Shown here one piece after another: positions 18,421 through 28,869 of a stretch of DNA of 42,564 nucleotides. The translations under genes and the position numbers were made by a program. The stretch is from Labilithrix sp. Its GTDB lineage: Bacteria > Myxococcota_A > Polyangia > Polyangiales > Polyangiaceae. Below the pieces are notes generated by a model. The model did no database searches. It had not been told where the DNA came from and saw only the letters and a list, made by a program, of their open reading frames with translations. Each line of letters opens with the position of its first letter. Positions within the stretch are counted from its first letter, which is position 1. The stretch lies in NCBI GenBank assembly GCA_028287065.1, contig JAQBQJ010000342.1:1-42564 (forward strand), in the 5' to 3' direction.

Positions 18421-18948
18421 CTAGTCGCCGTCCGCCGCGGCGTCCGAGCTCGGCTCCGCGTCGGGACCGGCGTCGACGGCGCATTCGACCGGGCATGTAC
18501 TCTGCACGCACCCGAGGAGCGAGAGCGCGTCCTTGCGCGTCTCCTTCGTGACGAAGATGTTCGCGAGCTCCGACGCGCAGCCGATCATCTGCGTGGTGAG
18601 GTAGCACTCGAGCGCGTTCCTCACGATCTCCTGGCACGGGCAGTCCTCCGTGCAATTCGCGATCGCCGCGCCGCACTCCTTGCGCGCGCAGCCGAGGCAC
18701 AGGCCCGTCGTCGACGATCCGTCTCCGATCGACGCGTCGTGGACCCTCGCGAACAGATCCGCCGCGCGGTTGCACGGCGGATCGCGATCGGCCGCGTCGT
18801 CCGACGCGGCCTCGCGCCGGCCGCCTTCGCCCGTCGCCGCATCGACGACGTCGTCGGCCGTGACGTCGCTGGCGCTGCACGCCTGGACCGCGAGCGCGCC
18901 CCCGAGCAGCCCGATCGACACGAAGGCGAGCGGGGTCCGGAGGCGCAC
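18421..18948 (-). CDS. Cys-rich lipoprotein, paralog of the 18968..19489 product
   Basis: ORF 175 aa; lipobox VQAC; CLGCARKECGAAIANCTEDCPCQE...LLGCVQSTCPVEC. Confidence 0.8.
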   Translation of the reverse strand: MRLRTPLAFVSIGLLGGALAVQACSASDVTADDVVDAATGEGGRREAASDDAADRDPPCNRAADLFARVHDASIGDGSSTTGLCLGCARKECGAAIANCTEDCPCQEIVRNALECYLTTQMIGCASELANIFVTKETRKDALSLLGCVQSTCPVECAVDAGPDAEPSSDAAADGD

Positions 18949-18967
18949 GTGAATCCGCGTCGTCCGA

Positions 18968-19489
18968 TCAGCCGCCGTCGCCGCCGTCGCCCGCGTCCGG
19001 GTCGAACTGCGACGTCGCGCACTCGTCCGGGCACTGCTGGTTGAGGCAACCGAAGAGGGCGATGCCGATGTTCCGCGTCGCCGTCGGAACGCTCGCGAAC
19101 CCGCTGCCGCACGAGAGGATGCTGCCGCCCTTCAGGTAGCAACCGATCGCGTCGCCCGCGAGGTTCTGGCACGCGCAGTCCTTCGCGCACGCGGAGATCT
19201 CCGCTTTGCACTTCGCGTTCGCGCACGAGAGGCACGCGCCGGTCGTGGTCGCGCCGTCGGCGAGCGACGCATCCGGGATGTCCTTCAGGTAGTCCTTGTT
19301 CGGATCGCACGGCGGAGCGGCGTCCTTCACGTCGGGCTGGTTGACGTCCTTTGCGGCGGACGCTTCGAAGGCGTCCGTTCCGGCATCGACGGGTGTGTCG
19401 TCGTTGACGGTGCTGCCACACGCCTGGATCGCGAGCCCGCTCGCGACGAGCCCGATCGAGACCAAGACGAGAAAAGGTCGAATGCGCAT
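18968..19489 (-). CDS. Cys-rich lipoprotein, tandem paralog
   Basis: C-terminal part of ORF 18968..21415 from MRIRPFLVLVSIGLVASGLAIQAC; CLSCANAKCKAEISACAKDCACQN...LFGCLNQQCPDEC. Confidence 0.82.
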   Translation of the reverse strand: MRIRPFLVLVSIGLVASGLAIQACGSTVNDDTPVDAGTDAFEASAAKDVNQPDVKDAAPPCDPNKDYLKDIPDASLADGATTTGACLSCANAKCKAEISACAKDCACQNLAGDAIGCYLKGGSILSCGSGFASVPTATRNIGIALFGCLNQQCPDECATSQFDPDAGDGGDGG

Positions 19490-19585
19490 GGTGCCGTCCT
19501 CCGTAAATCCCGGGCCCTTCTTACACGATGGAGGGCGTGGGCGCCACTCGCCCAGCGGTCGTCGAGAGCGTAACGTTTCGTCCAC

Positions 19586-21991
19586 ATGCGCGCGTGTCAT
19601 GGGCTCGTCCCGCTCCTTCTCCTGATCCTTCCGCTCGCCTTCACGGCCTGCTCCAGCGACCCCGCGCCGGAGCCTGCAGCGAGCGACGCATCGGCGCACC
19701 CGCGATTCCGACTCGGAAATGAAGCCCTTCCAGGGTTCCTCGACGTCCCGTTCCCCTCCGACGCGTACATGAAGGACGGCCATTTCGTGTCGTCGTTCCC
19801 TGGGCTCGATCGCACCTTCGCGAGCAATTCGGACGTCCTCGCGACGCAGCTCGGTCTCACGAGCGGGTGGTCCCGCATCGCGCCCGTCCTGTTCGCCGTC
19901 GAGGACGGCGCCCTGCCGGCCGGCGACAACGGCGAGCCCCCCGGTGCCGGCATCGATCGCACCTCGCTCCCGGAGGACGAGGACGCGTGCAAGGCCGACG
20001 GCAGCTCGGTGTTCCTCGTCGACCTCGAGGCGACCGATCCTGCCGCTGCGCGCGTCCCTTGTCGCGCGAGCGTGCTCGACGAACGCGAGCGCGACAGCGG
20101 ACGCACGCTCGTCGCGATCGGTCCGGCGCGCGGCTTCGTCCTCGCCGAGGGGCATCGGTACGCGGCGGTGATGACGAGCCGCGTGAAGAGCGAGTCGGGC
20201 GTGGGCCTCGCCGCGACGGCGGACTTCATGACGACCGCCGTGAAGAAGGAAGGCGCGCTCGGTGCGATCTACGGCGCGGCCTACGACACCGTCATGACCT
20301 CGATCGGCGGCGCCCTCGCGACCGACGGGGCGCGGATCGTCGCGCTCGCGCCGTACACGACGCAGAAGGTGACCCACGAGCTCTTCGCGATCCGCGACGC
20401 GCTCGAAGCCGCGCCCGCGCCCGCGCTCTCGTGGGACGCCGCGAAGATCATGCCGATGACGAACGCGAAGTTCGCGGCGAAGGTCGCAGGCGCCGTGCCG
20501 GCGGGCTTCACGGCGAGCCTCGACGACTGGCTCGGCGTGGTCGCAAAGGCCGCGAAGCTCCCCGACGGCACCGACGATCCCGACGACTCGCTGCCCGTGC
20601 GCGCGCACGACGAGCTCGCGGCGGTCGGCACCGCGGTGTTCGATGCGCCGAGCTACCTGCGCGTGCGCGATCGGAAGTACGAGGACCTCGAGCACGCCAC
20701 CTTCGCACGCGACGCATCGGGGACGCCGATCCCCGCGCCCGAGGCGCCGACGGCGAAGATCTGGGTGACCTTCGCCGTGCCTACCGCGCCGATGCCGCCG
20801 GCGGGGTATCCCGTCGTCATCGTGCAGCACGGCCTCCAAGGCTCGCGCGACTACCTGCTCTCGCTCGCGAACCGGATCGCGTCGAAGGGCTGGATGGCGG
20901 TCGCGATCGACAGCGTCACGTTCGGCGCGCGCAGCGTCGACCCGAAATACCGCGTCGACGGCACGAGCGAGTACGCGAACGCCCCCGGCGCGACCTACAA
21001 GGGCGGCGACGGCATCAACGACGTCGTCAACGGCGCGCGCGGGAGCAGCCTCGAGCTGTTCGGCAACCTCAAGAACCTGCTCGCGCTGCGCGATCAGCTG
21101 CGTCAGGCCGAGATCGACACGGTCTCTCTCGTGAAGGTGCTCCGCTCGAACCCCGATCTCGCGCCGCTCACGACCGGCGCCGCCGCGCCGAAGATCGATC
21201 CCGATCGCATCGCGTACGTCGGCGACTCGCTCGGCGCGATCGAGGGCGCGGTCGCAGCCGCGATCGAGCCGCGCGTGAAGGCATGGACGCTCAACGTCGG
21301 AGGCGGCGGCGTGATCTCCGAGGCCGCCGCGCACGGGCCCGTGATCAACGCGAACCTCGCGCTCGCCGGGACCGTCAATTTCGGCTTCGGCGGCACCTCG
21401 TACATCGAGTCGCATCCCGTCGTCGTCGTCGCGCAGACGCTGATCGAGGCCGGCGATCCGATCGCGTATGCCGACCGCCTCGTCATGAAGCCCGCGCCCC
21501 TGGCCTCTGCGCCGACCACGGCACGGAACATCCTCCAGATCTCGGTCGTCTTCGACGAGCTCGTCGCCAACGAGTCGAACGAGGCGCTCGCGCGCGCCGC
21601 CGGGTACGCGCTCGCCTCACCGAACGTCGGCCTCAACTCCGGCGTCGCGGATCTCGTGACGCACGCGCCCTACCGAGGCGGCGGAATCAAGCTGCCGATC
21701 CTGCCCGAGGCCGCAGACGGCTACCACGACGTGCCGGTCGCAGGCTCGACGGCCATCCTCGTCCAGGCCTCGCCTGCGCAGCACGGGGAGGACCTCGTTC
21801 GTGCGAAGTGCAACCGCACCTATCGCATCCCGTTCAACACGCCGGACGGGAAGCTCGACAACACGCGCCAAGATCCGTCGCCCATCACGTGTCCATACCG
21901 GCAGCTCCAGGACACGATGGTGCGCTTCTTCGGTGATGCGTTCGAGGGTCGCGTGCCGGTGGTCGCGGGATTCGCGACGCCGACGCGTTGA
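19586..21991 (+). CDS. Alpha/beta-hydrolase-like (lipase-like) lipoprotein
   Basis: ORF 801 aa; lipobox FTAC; VVIVQHGLQGSRDYLLSLANRIASKGWMAVAIDS and VGDSLGAIEG nucleophile-elbow-like motif. Confidence 0.78.
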   Translation: MRACHGLVPLLLLILPLAFTACSSDPAPEPAASDASAHPRFRLGNEALPGFLDVPFPSDAYMKDGHFVSSFPGLDRTFASNSDVLATQLGLTSGWSRIAPVLFAVEDGALPAGDNGEPPGAGIDRTSLPEDEDACKADGSSVFLVDLEATDPAAARVPCRASVLDERERDSGRTLVAIGPARGFVLAEGHRYAAVMTSRVKSESGVGLAATADFMTTAVKKEGALGAIYGAAYDTVMTSIGGALATDGARIVALAPYTTQKVTHELFAIRDALEAAPAPALSWDAAKIMPMTNAKFAAKVAGAVPAGFTASLDDWLGVVAKAAKLPDGTDDPDDSLPVRAHDELAAVGTAVFDAPSYLRVRDRKYEDLEHATFARDASGTPIPAPEAPTAKIWVTFAVPTAPMPPAGYPVVIVQHGLQGSRDYLLSLANRIASKGWMAVAIDSVTFGARSVDPKYRVDGTSEYANAPGATYKGGDGINDVVNGARGSSLELFGNLKNLLALRDQLRQAEIDTVSLVKVLRSNPDLAPLTTGAAAPKIDPDRIAYVGDSLGAIEGAVAAAIEPRVKAWTLNVGGGGVISEAAAHGPVINANLALAGTVNFGFGGTSYIESHPVVVVAQTLIEAGDPIAYADRLVMKPAPLASAPTTARNILQISVVFDELVANESNEALARAAGYALASPNVGLNSGVADLVTHAPYRGGGIKLPILPEAADGYHDVPVAGSTAILVQASPAQHGEDLVRAKCNRTYRIPFNTPDGKLDNTRQDPSPITCPYRQLQDTMVRFFGDAFEGRVPVVAGFATPTR

Positions 21992-22176
21992 GGCCATTAC
22001 GCGAACGCGCAACGCGTCACTAGCTGACCCGCACCTACCTCCGCCGACTCGTTCGATCTCTCACCAGCTTTGGCGTGAGCGCACGCGCCGGCCTGGTGCT
22101 ATTTTCTATTGTCACTCGCTGCGGTTCGGCGGGCGTCGTTCACGTCACGCGCGAGAGCGCAGGTAGCTGGTTCGCA

Positions 22177-23241
22177 ATGACACGGGATCGCCGGCGTCCG
22201 GCCCGAACACACGCCTCGAGACTCGAACGCTGGCCGCTGTTGCTCGCGAACGCCCCAGTTCCGCCGAGCACGCGCAGCCGGCGGATCGCCGCGATCGCGC
22301 TCGGCATCGCTGCGATCGGCGCATCGGCCGTGCCCGATGTCGGGATCGCTCTCGCGCTGCGCGTCGCGCTCGGCCTCGCGGGCCTGCTCGCGGTCGTCTG
22401 GGCGGTGTTCGCGCGCCGTCCCGCGGTCCAGCCGAGCGGCACGTACGTCCAGGCGGACGAGGCGGGGCTCACCCGCGTGACGGAGGACGGGACCAAGTCG
22501 ATCGTGAAGTGGGACGCGCCGTTCGGGGTCGCGCTCCTCGCGTCGTACGGTCGCCCCACCGCCGTGCTCGCCTTCACGACGCCCACGCAGACGCGCTACG
22601 TGCCCGCACGCATCGACGATCGCTCCGAGGCCGACGACGAGCTGCTCGCGCGGATCGCCGTGCTCGCCGATCTCGACCTCGTCGACGACGTCGTGCACGA
22701 GGCCGCGCTCACCGCCGCTGCCACGGCCTCGCTGGTGCGCCGTCTCGAAGATCACGACAAGGACGCGCTCGGCCGCGTGTACCTCAGCGACGGGAAGGGC
22801 ATGCCGATCGCGCTCGATCGCGCGACGCTCGCCGTCGGCGATCGCAGCTTCGATCTCTCGAGCCAGCTCGAGTGGCGTCCCCTGATGTTCCACGAGTCGA
22901 CCGGACAGGCGCTCGCGCTGTACCAGGCGACTTGGATCAAGCAGGGCGGCTCCGAGGTCGTGCTCGTCGCGCCGATGCCGTCGTCGCTGGTCCCTCGCGG
23001 AAGCAACGCCCACCGGGACGCGACCGGACGCCTCGGCCGAGCCCTCACGCGCGACCTCCGCCTGCTCCAGGCGCCCGCGGAGAATCCGCCCTCGCGCGAC
23101 GTTCGCGTGGCGATCGATCGCCCCTTCATGATGGCCGTGCGCCGCGTGCTCGACGATGCGCCGCTCGCCGCTCGCGTGCTGGCCGATCCGCGCACCGAGT
23201 CCTCGGCCCCCAAGGCCGAGCGCCGCGGAACGCTGCCCTGA
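22177..23241 (+). CDS. Hypothetical membrane protein
   Basis: Internal ATG (MTRDRRRPARTHAS) of ORF 22075..23241; hydrophobic segments RIAAIALGIAAIGASAVPDVGIALALRVALGLAGLLAVVWAVF. Confidence 0.6.
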   Translation: MTRDRRRPARTHASRLERWPLLLANAPVPPSTRSRRIAAIALGIAAIGASAVPDVGIALALRVALGLAGLLAVVWAVFARRPAVQPSGTYVQADEAGLTRVTEDGTKSIVKWDAPFGVALLASYGRPTAVLAFTTPTQTRYVPARIDDRSEADDELLARIAVLADLDLVDDVVHEAALTAAATASLVRRLEDHDKDALGRVYLSDGKGMPIALDRATLAVGDRSFDLSSQLEWRPLMFHESTGQALALYQATWIKQGGSEVVLVAPMPSSLVPRGSNAHRDATGRLGRALTRDLRLLQAPAENPPSRDVRVAIDRPFMMAVRRVLDDAPLAARVLADPRTESSAPKAERRGTLP

Positions 23242-23283
23242 TCGGATTCGGTTTCACGGCATTCGTGCTAAGCCCGTCCCGCG

Positions 23284-25305
23284 ATGGGACGCTTCTACGC
23301 AACGACGCCGATTTACTACGTCAACGACGTGCCGCATCTCGGCACGGCGTACACGACGATCGTGACGGACGCGCTACGCCGCTTCCACCAGTTGATCGGC
23401 GACGAGACGTTCATGCTGACCGGGACCGACGAGCACGGTCTCAAGATCGAGCGTGAGGCGAAGGCCCAGGGGCTCGATCCGAAGGTCTTCTGCGATCGCA
23501 TCAGCGCGCGCTTCCGCGACGCGTGGCCGAAGCTCGACGTCTCTCCCGATCGCTTCATCCGCACGACGGACCCCGACCACGAGGCGTTCGTCAAGGAGCT
23601 CTGGAAGAAGATCGAGGCGAACGGCGATCTCTACGAGGGCGAGTACGAAGGCTGGTACTGCGTCGGCTGCGAGTCCCTGAAGACCGAGAAGGAGCTCGAG
23701 CAGCCGGGCAACCTCTGTCCGCTGCACAAGGCGCCCGTCGAGCGCATCAAGGAGAGCTCGTACTTCTTCCGCCTCGAGAAGTGGCAAAAGCCCTTGCTCG
23801 ACTTCTACGCGCGGCATCCGAATTTCATCCAGCCCGAGTCGCGCAAGAACGAGGTCCTCTCGTTCGTGCAGAGCGGCCTGAAGGACCTCTCGGTGTCGCG
23901 GACCACGTTCTCGTGGGGCATCCCGGTCCCGAGCAATCCGAAGCACGTCATGTACGTGTGGTTCGACGCGCTCTCGAACTATCGCAGCGCGCTCGGCAAC
24001 GGCGAGCTCGCGCGGTTCTGGGCGCCGAACGCGAAGGTCGTGCACCTCGTCGGCAAGGACATCCTCCGTTTCCACGCGGTCTTCTGGCCCGCGTTCCTGT
24101 TGAGTGCAGGATACAGGGAAGAGGAGCTGCCCGACGTCGTCTACGCGCACGGCGTCCTCACGGTCGACGGCCAGAAGATGAGCAAGTCGCTCCGCAACGC
24201 GGTCGATCCGCTCAAGCTCGCCGCCGAGCTCGGACCGGACGTGCTGCGCTATCACCTGCTCCGCGCGATCGCGTTCGGTCAGGACGGCGACTTCGATCAC
24301 GCCGCGCTCCTCGAGCGTTACAACGCCGATCTCGGCAAGAACGTGGGCAACCTGCTCTCGCGCGTCATCGGGCTCTGCACGAAGATGACGAACGGCAAGC
24401 ACCCCGACGACGACGTCGCGACCGACGGCCCGCTCGAGGCGGAGCTCTTCGAGGCCTACGAGCAGAACGTGAGCGCGGCGCGCGACGCGTGGCTGAACCT
24501 CGCGCCGCATCTCGCGCTCGATCACGCGATGAAGCTCGCGAACGCCGCAAACCTCTACGTCGCGAAGACGGAGCCCTGGGCCGAGGCGAAGAACGGCAAC
24601 ACGGCGCGCGTGAACAAGATCCTCTCGCGCATGCTGCGCGTGCTCGAGGCCATCAGCGTGATGCTGTGGCCGGCGATGCCCTTGAAGAGCGACGCGATGC
24701 GCGCGCAGCTCGGTCTCCCGCCGGTGCGCGCAGGCGTGGGCGTCGACATCTGGCCGCTGAAGCTGCCGTCGATCCGCGCCGGGCTCGAGCTCGCGAATGC
24801 CGGGCCGCTGTTCCCGACGTACGACGAGAAGGCGCAGGCGGAGCTGCTCGAGAGGCTCGTGCCGAAGATCGAGAAGAGTGAAGAGACGGCGAAGCCGAGC
24901 GCGAAGACGGGCACGGGCACGGGCACGGGCCCGGGCACGGGCACGGATGGCGGCACCATTGCTTACGATGACTTTGCCACGGTCGACCTGCGGGTGGGGC
25001 TCGTCATCAGCGCCGAAAAGGTACCCAAGAAAGACAAGCTCCTTCGGCTCACCGTCGATCTCGGCGAGACCGAGCCTCGCACCATCGTCGCGGGGCTCGC
25101 GCTCTCCTTCACGCCCGAGGCGCTCGCCGGCAAGAAGGTGATCGTCGTCGCGAACCTCGCGCCGCGCGAGTTCGGGTCTGCCGAATTCGACGGCAAGAAG
25201 GTCAAGCTCGTGTCGCACGGCATGCTCCTCGCGAGCGGTCCCTCCGAGGATCTCCGCCTCGCGACGATCGACGGCGACGCTGCACCGGGCGCCAGGTTGA
25301 AGTGA
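23284..25305 (+). CDS. metG: Methionyl-tRNA synthetase with C-terminal tRNA-binding domain
   Basis: ORF 673 aa; YYVNDVPHLGTAYT, CVGCESLK...LCPLHK, KMSKSLRNAVDP, C-terminal DDFATVDLRVGLVISAEKVPKKDKLLRLTVDLGE. Confidence 0.97.
   Translation: MGRFYATTPIYYVNDVPHLGTAYTTIVTDALRRFHQLIGDETFMLTGTDEHGLKIEREAKAQGLDPKVFCDRISARFRDAWPKLDVSPDRFIRTTDPDHEAFVKELWKKIEANGDLYEGEYEGWYCVGCESLKTEKELEQPGNLCPLHKAPVERIKESSYFFRLEKWQKPLLDFYARHPNFIQPESRKNEVLSFVQSGLKDLSVSRTTFSWGIPVPSNPKHVMYVWFDALSNYRSALGNGELARFWAPNAKVVHLVGKDILRFHAVFWPAFLLSAGYREEELPDVVYAHGVLTVDGQKMSKSLRNAVDPLKLAAELGPDVLRYHLLRAIAFGQDGDFDHAALLERYNADLGKNVGNLLSRVIGLCTKMTNGKHPDDDVATDGPLEAELFEAYEQNVSAARDAWLNLAPHLALDHAMKLANAANLYVAKTEPWAEAKNGNTARVNKILSRMLRVLEAISVMLWPAMPLKSDAMRAQLGLPPVRAGVGVDIWPLKLPSIRAGLELANAGPLFPTYDEKAQAELLERLVPKIEKSEETAKPSAKTGTGTGTGPGTGTDGGTIAYDDFATVDLRVGLVISAEKVPKKDKLLRLTVDLGETEPRTIVAGLALSFTPEALAGKKVIVVANLAPREFGSAEFDGKKVKLVSHGMLLASGPSEDLRLATIDGDAAPGARLK
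24908..24948. repeat. (GGGCAC)n hexamer array in metG interdomain linker
   Basis: gggcacgggcacgggcacgggcccgggcacgggcacgg; encodes TGTGTGPGTGT. Confidence 0.92.
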
Positions 25306-26882
25306 ACGGCGCCTCTCTCGCCGCGTGTCAGAAGAACGCGATCGCGCCGACGCGCGTCGCCATCGCCATCCACGTCGTGTGCGAAGCGGCGAGCGCCGTC
25401 CACGCCGCGCATGCGATGCAAGGCAACGCCGCTCCGGCGATCACGCCGGAGAACATCCGCGTCCGCTACGACGCGACGGTCGAGCTCATCGGCGCACCGC
25501 CACCCACCGGCGCGGAGGCGACGCGTTCCGGATCGGCCTACCTCGCGCCGGAGCAGGTGGCGGGCGGCGCCGTCGTCGACCTTCGCGCGAACGTGTTCTC
25601 GCTCGGCGTGGTGCTGTGGGAGCTCCTCACCGCGACGAACCTCTTCGCGCGCGACACCCCCGCCGCCACGCGCACCGCGATCATCGAGGATCCCGTCCTC
25701 GACGTGCGCGACGTGAACCCCGACGTGCCCGTGATCGTCGGCGAGGTGCTGGCGACGGCGCTGCAGCGGGAGCCCACGGCGCGCTTCGAAACGCCGCAGG
25801 CGTTCTGTACTGCGCTCAAGGCCGCACGCGACGCGAGCGCGCTCGCCGCGGCGACGAAGCACGAGATCGTCGCGTGGGTCGCCGAGCTCGTGCCCCCCGC
25901 GCTTCGTCCCGCCGCTGCAGCAGCCGCCGTTCCCGACCTCGACGTCGGCGATGCGGGTCGCGCTCGCCGCCCCAGCGCCGGCGGGATACCCGCGCTCGAC
26001 GTCGATGCGATGGCCGCCGCCGCGCTCGCGCCGCCCGCGAGCGTGCCCGACCTGTCGTTCGATGCACGCCCTTCCGCGTCCGTACCCGGACGCGCGCCTC
26101 TGCCGGGTCCGACGTCCTCGCCCGAGCGAGCATCGGTCGCGTCGGCTCCGGCGATCTCGCCCGTCGACGACGGCACCGACGACTTCGACATGGAGATCGA
26201 GCGCAACGTCGCATCGACCTCCATGCCGACCGCCACGAGCTCACGCGGGCCGGCCTCGCAGAGCGGCGCAGCGCGCGCCGGCGGAGGCTCCGGCGGTCTC
26301 GAGCTCGCAGCGCCTTCGCGCATGGCGCGCGAAGAGGCCGCGCGGCATCCTCGAGGTTTCACCGAGCCGACCAGCGGCGAGGAGCTCGTGGGAATCGCGC
26401 TCTCGCTTGCGATCGCCGGCGGCACTGCATTTGCGATGTGGAAATACGTGCATCATGCAGGTGGCTTCGACGTCACTCGCGCGATGCCTCACGCGTTCGA
26501 CGGCACGTCCGCGACCGAGAGCGGCGCGTTCTCGCTCGTGTCGCTCGTCCTCGCCGTGTTCCTCGGGTACTTCGGTCTCAAGGCGAAGCCGCACGCGTGG
26601 GCGGTGATCGCCGCCGGCGGAGTCACGCTCCTCCTCGCGCTCGCGATGGTCACCGTCACGCTCGCGTCGACCGGCGAGAACCCGACACCGCCGGACGGCG
26701 CGCTGCTCGTGCCGTGGTTGCTCCCGGCCGCCGTGCTGGTCCTGGCGTTCGGTCTCGTGGGTCGCGCGGGACGCCTGTTCGCGCTCGGCGGGAGCCGGCG
26801 ACGCGCGGCGTTCGTTCCCGTCGCGATCATCGCGGGCGCGATCGCGTTCGCCGCGTTCGAGGCGAGCCGCTTCGCACGCTGA
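25302..26882 (+). CDS. Truncated/degenerate Ser-Thr protein kinase-like (pseudokinase) membrane protein
   Basis: ORF 526 aa, GTG start overlapping metG stop; AVHAAHAMQGNAAPAITPENIRVRYDATVELIGAPP, SAYLAPEQ, VFSLGVVLWELLT; about four C-terminal TM segments. Confidence 0.8.
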   Translation: MNGASLAACQKNAIAPTRVAIAIHVVCEAASAVHAAHAMQGNAAPAITPENIRVRYDATVELIGAPPPTGAEATRSGSAYLAPEQVAGGAVVDLRANVFSLGVVLWELLTATNLFARDTPAATRTAIIEDPVLDVRDVNPDVPVIVGEVLATALQREPTARFETPQAFCTALKAARDASALAAATKHEIVAWVAELVPPALRPAAAAAAVPDLDVGDAGRARRPSAGGIPALDVDAMAAAALAPPASVPDLSFDARPSASVPGRAPLPGPTSSPERASVASAPAISPVDDGTDDFDMEIERNVASTSMPTATSSRGPASQSGAARAGGGSGGLELAAPSRMAREEAARHPRGFTEPTSGEELVGIALSLAIAGGTAFAMWKYVHHAGGFDVTRAMPHAFDGTSATESGAFSLVSLVLAVFLGYFGLKAKPHAWAVIAAGGVTLLLALAMVTVTLASTGENPTPPDGALLVPWLLPAAVLVLAFGLVGRAGRLFALGGSRRRAAFVPVAIIAGAIAFAAFEASRFAR

Positions 26883-26890
26883 AGCTCAGA

Positions 26891-28204
<1,314 letters not shown>

Positions 28205-28245
28205 GGCCCCGCAGCGTAGCCGGTAATTTGTGTAAGCTCACGGCC

Positions 28246-28857
28246 ATGCTCGACCGGCATCTCTTCACCCCCATCCTCGGAACCGCTCTCGCTCTCGCTC
28301 TTCTCGCTTCGGCGTGCACCAAGATCGAAGGCCAGAGCTCCGGCACGTCGACGACCGGCACGGCGGCGACTGCGACGCCGTCCGGCTCGACCACGGCCGC
28401 AGCCGCAGCGCCGGACGCATCGCCCACCGGGGCCGACACCACGACCGGCACCACGCCGACCGGCGGCGCCGACGCGACGGCGCCTACCGCGAGCGGCGCC
28501 AGTGGCACCGGCAGCGCCACCGCGAAGAACGCCGGCGTCGCATCGGCTGCGGCCGCCGCCTCCGCAGGCCCGGTCGAGTGCGGGACGAAGCCGCTCCCCG
28601 ACTGCCCGCTCCAGGCATGGATGAAGGCGAACACCAACCCGGCGGTCGCCGCCTCGGACTTCCCGGCGCTCGCCACGGCGCTCGACAAGATCGCGGCGTT
28701 CACGCCTGCCGGCTACACGAACTGGGCGTCGATCGCGAAGGACGGCGCGAAGGCCGCGCGCGCGCAGGACATGACCGCCGCGAAGGCGTCGTGCCGCACC
28801 TGTCACGACCAGTACAAGGACAAGTACAAGAAGGAGATGCGCGCTCGTAAGATCTGA
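28246..28857 (+). CDS. Lipoprotein with Ala/Thr-rich linker and C-terminal c-type heme motif
   Basis: Internal ATG (MLDRHLFTPILG) of ORF 28228..28857; lipobox ASAC; CRTCHDQYKDKYKKEMR near C-terminus, as in cytochrome c'/c556-type helical proteins. Confidence 0.78.
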   Translation: MLDRHLFTPILGTALALALLASACTKIEGQSSGTSTTGTAATATPSGSTTAAAAAPDASPTGADTTTGTTPTGGADATAPTASGASGTGSATAKNAGVASAAAAASAGPVECGTKPLPDCPLQAWMKANTNPAVAASDFPALATALDKIAAFTPAGYTNWASIAKDGAKAARAQDMTAAKASCRTCHDQYKDKYKKEMRARKI

Positions 28858-28869
28858 GGGCGAGCACGC

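Noticed and set aside
19490-21415. N-terminal part of 815-aa minus ORF 18968..21415
   Set aside because: Antisense of the hydrolase-like lipoprotein gene; the real lipoprotein starts at 19489.
25302-26882. Calling the kinase-like ORF an active Ser/Thr kinase
   Set aside because: Gly loop, Lys, HRD Asp and DFG are all absent.
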